Below are positions 63,958 through 64,000 of a stretch of DNA of 64,000 nucleotides, one piece after another. The position numbers were made by a program, and so were the translations under genes. A model generated the notes under the pieces. It ran no database searches. It was given only the letters and a program-made list of their open reading frames with translations, and was not told the origin of the DNA. The first letter of the stretch is position 1, and every line of letters begins with the position of its first letter. Source of the DNA: Trinickia mobilis (lineage in GTDB: Bacteria > Pseudomonadota > Gammaproteobacteria > Burkholderiales > Burkholderiaceae); the NCBI RefSeq assembly GCF_017315705.1, contig NZ_JAFLRF010000010.1, positions 195,576 through 259,575 of the forward strand, read 5' to 3'.

Positions 63958-64000
63958 GGGGGCAAGTGCCTGAGGTGGAAGGTGACCATGGTGTAAGTTG

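Overview
This is a GC-rich chromosomal window from a betaproteobacterium of the Burkholderiaceae, most likely Burkholderia sensu lato (Burkholderia, Paraburkholderia, Caballeronia or Trinickia). The evidence is the phoR-ppk-ppx order, a phasin gene, and the close likeness of many proteins to Burkholderia families. This placement comes from reading the sequence; no search was run. Most of the window is ordinary housekeeping and catabolic genome. Accessory material is concentrated at two tRNA genes and at the right end.

Layout. 1-4221: end of phoR, then divergent ppk and ppx (polyphosphate metabolism). 4311-5709: an OlsB-type acyltransferase and sixA. 5853-5929: tRNA-Pro(TGG). 6420-6986: a phasin gene with a strong promoter flanked by palindromic operators. 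7423-11946: cytochrome b561, a processive GT2 glycosyltransferase, small lipoproteins, a solitary sulfonate-binding protein and a small membrane protein. 12029-15469: acyl-CoA synthetase, DUF2288 and MATE exporter in one operon. 15886-15958: a probable small RNA gene. 16084-19490: NlpD-like protein, sugar mutarotase, a 28-residue membrane peptide and uppP. 19614-19688: tRNA-Arg(TCT), followed by the first codons of a vanished integrase. 20362-28291: AcpA-type phosphoesterase, di-haem cytochrome c peroxidase, NUDIX hydrolase, glnS, an RBBP9-type hydrolase and a class III CoA-transferase. 28641-37447: alaS, a zinc-ribbon NUDIX protein, Fe-alcohol dehydrogenase, thioesterase and a livHMGF transporter without its binding protein. 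37459-38682: a FliB-like protein.

38881-51387 is a complete-looking inositol catabolic locus. One arm reads leftward: binding protein, permease, ATPase, iolC, iolD, iolE, iolB. The other reads rightward: an RpiR-type regulator, iolG and a second Gfo/Idh/MocA dehydrogenase. The arms diverge from a 318-bp region that holds a GGAA-N6-TTCC palindrome over a promoter. Together they import inositol, oxidise it, dehydrate it, open the ring, isomerise it, phosphorylate it and cleave it. iolA is not in the window. 51551-60993: tusA, galU, valS, uvrD, mtnN and prpE. 61134-62398: a decayed sugar-permease gene and murQ. 62578-63957: a type VI secretion cargo cassette (hcp, an Amidase_2 effector and a putative exported immunity protein) in AT-rich DNA.

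The two most interesting signals are not genes. First, an 83-bp element occurs twice in the iol operon, directly before the iolB and iolE start codons. It folds the Shine-Dalgarno sequence into a perfect 10-bp stem, and the two copies differ by a compensating base-pair swap. Second, a different palindromic repeat is scattered over at least five places in the window.
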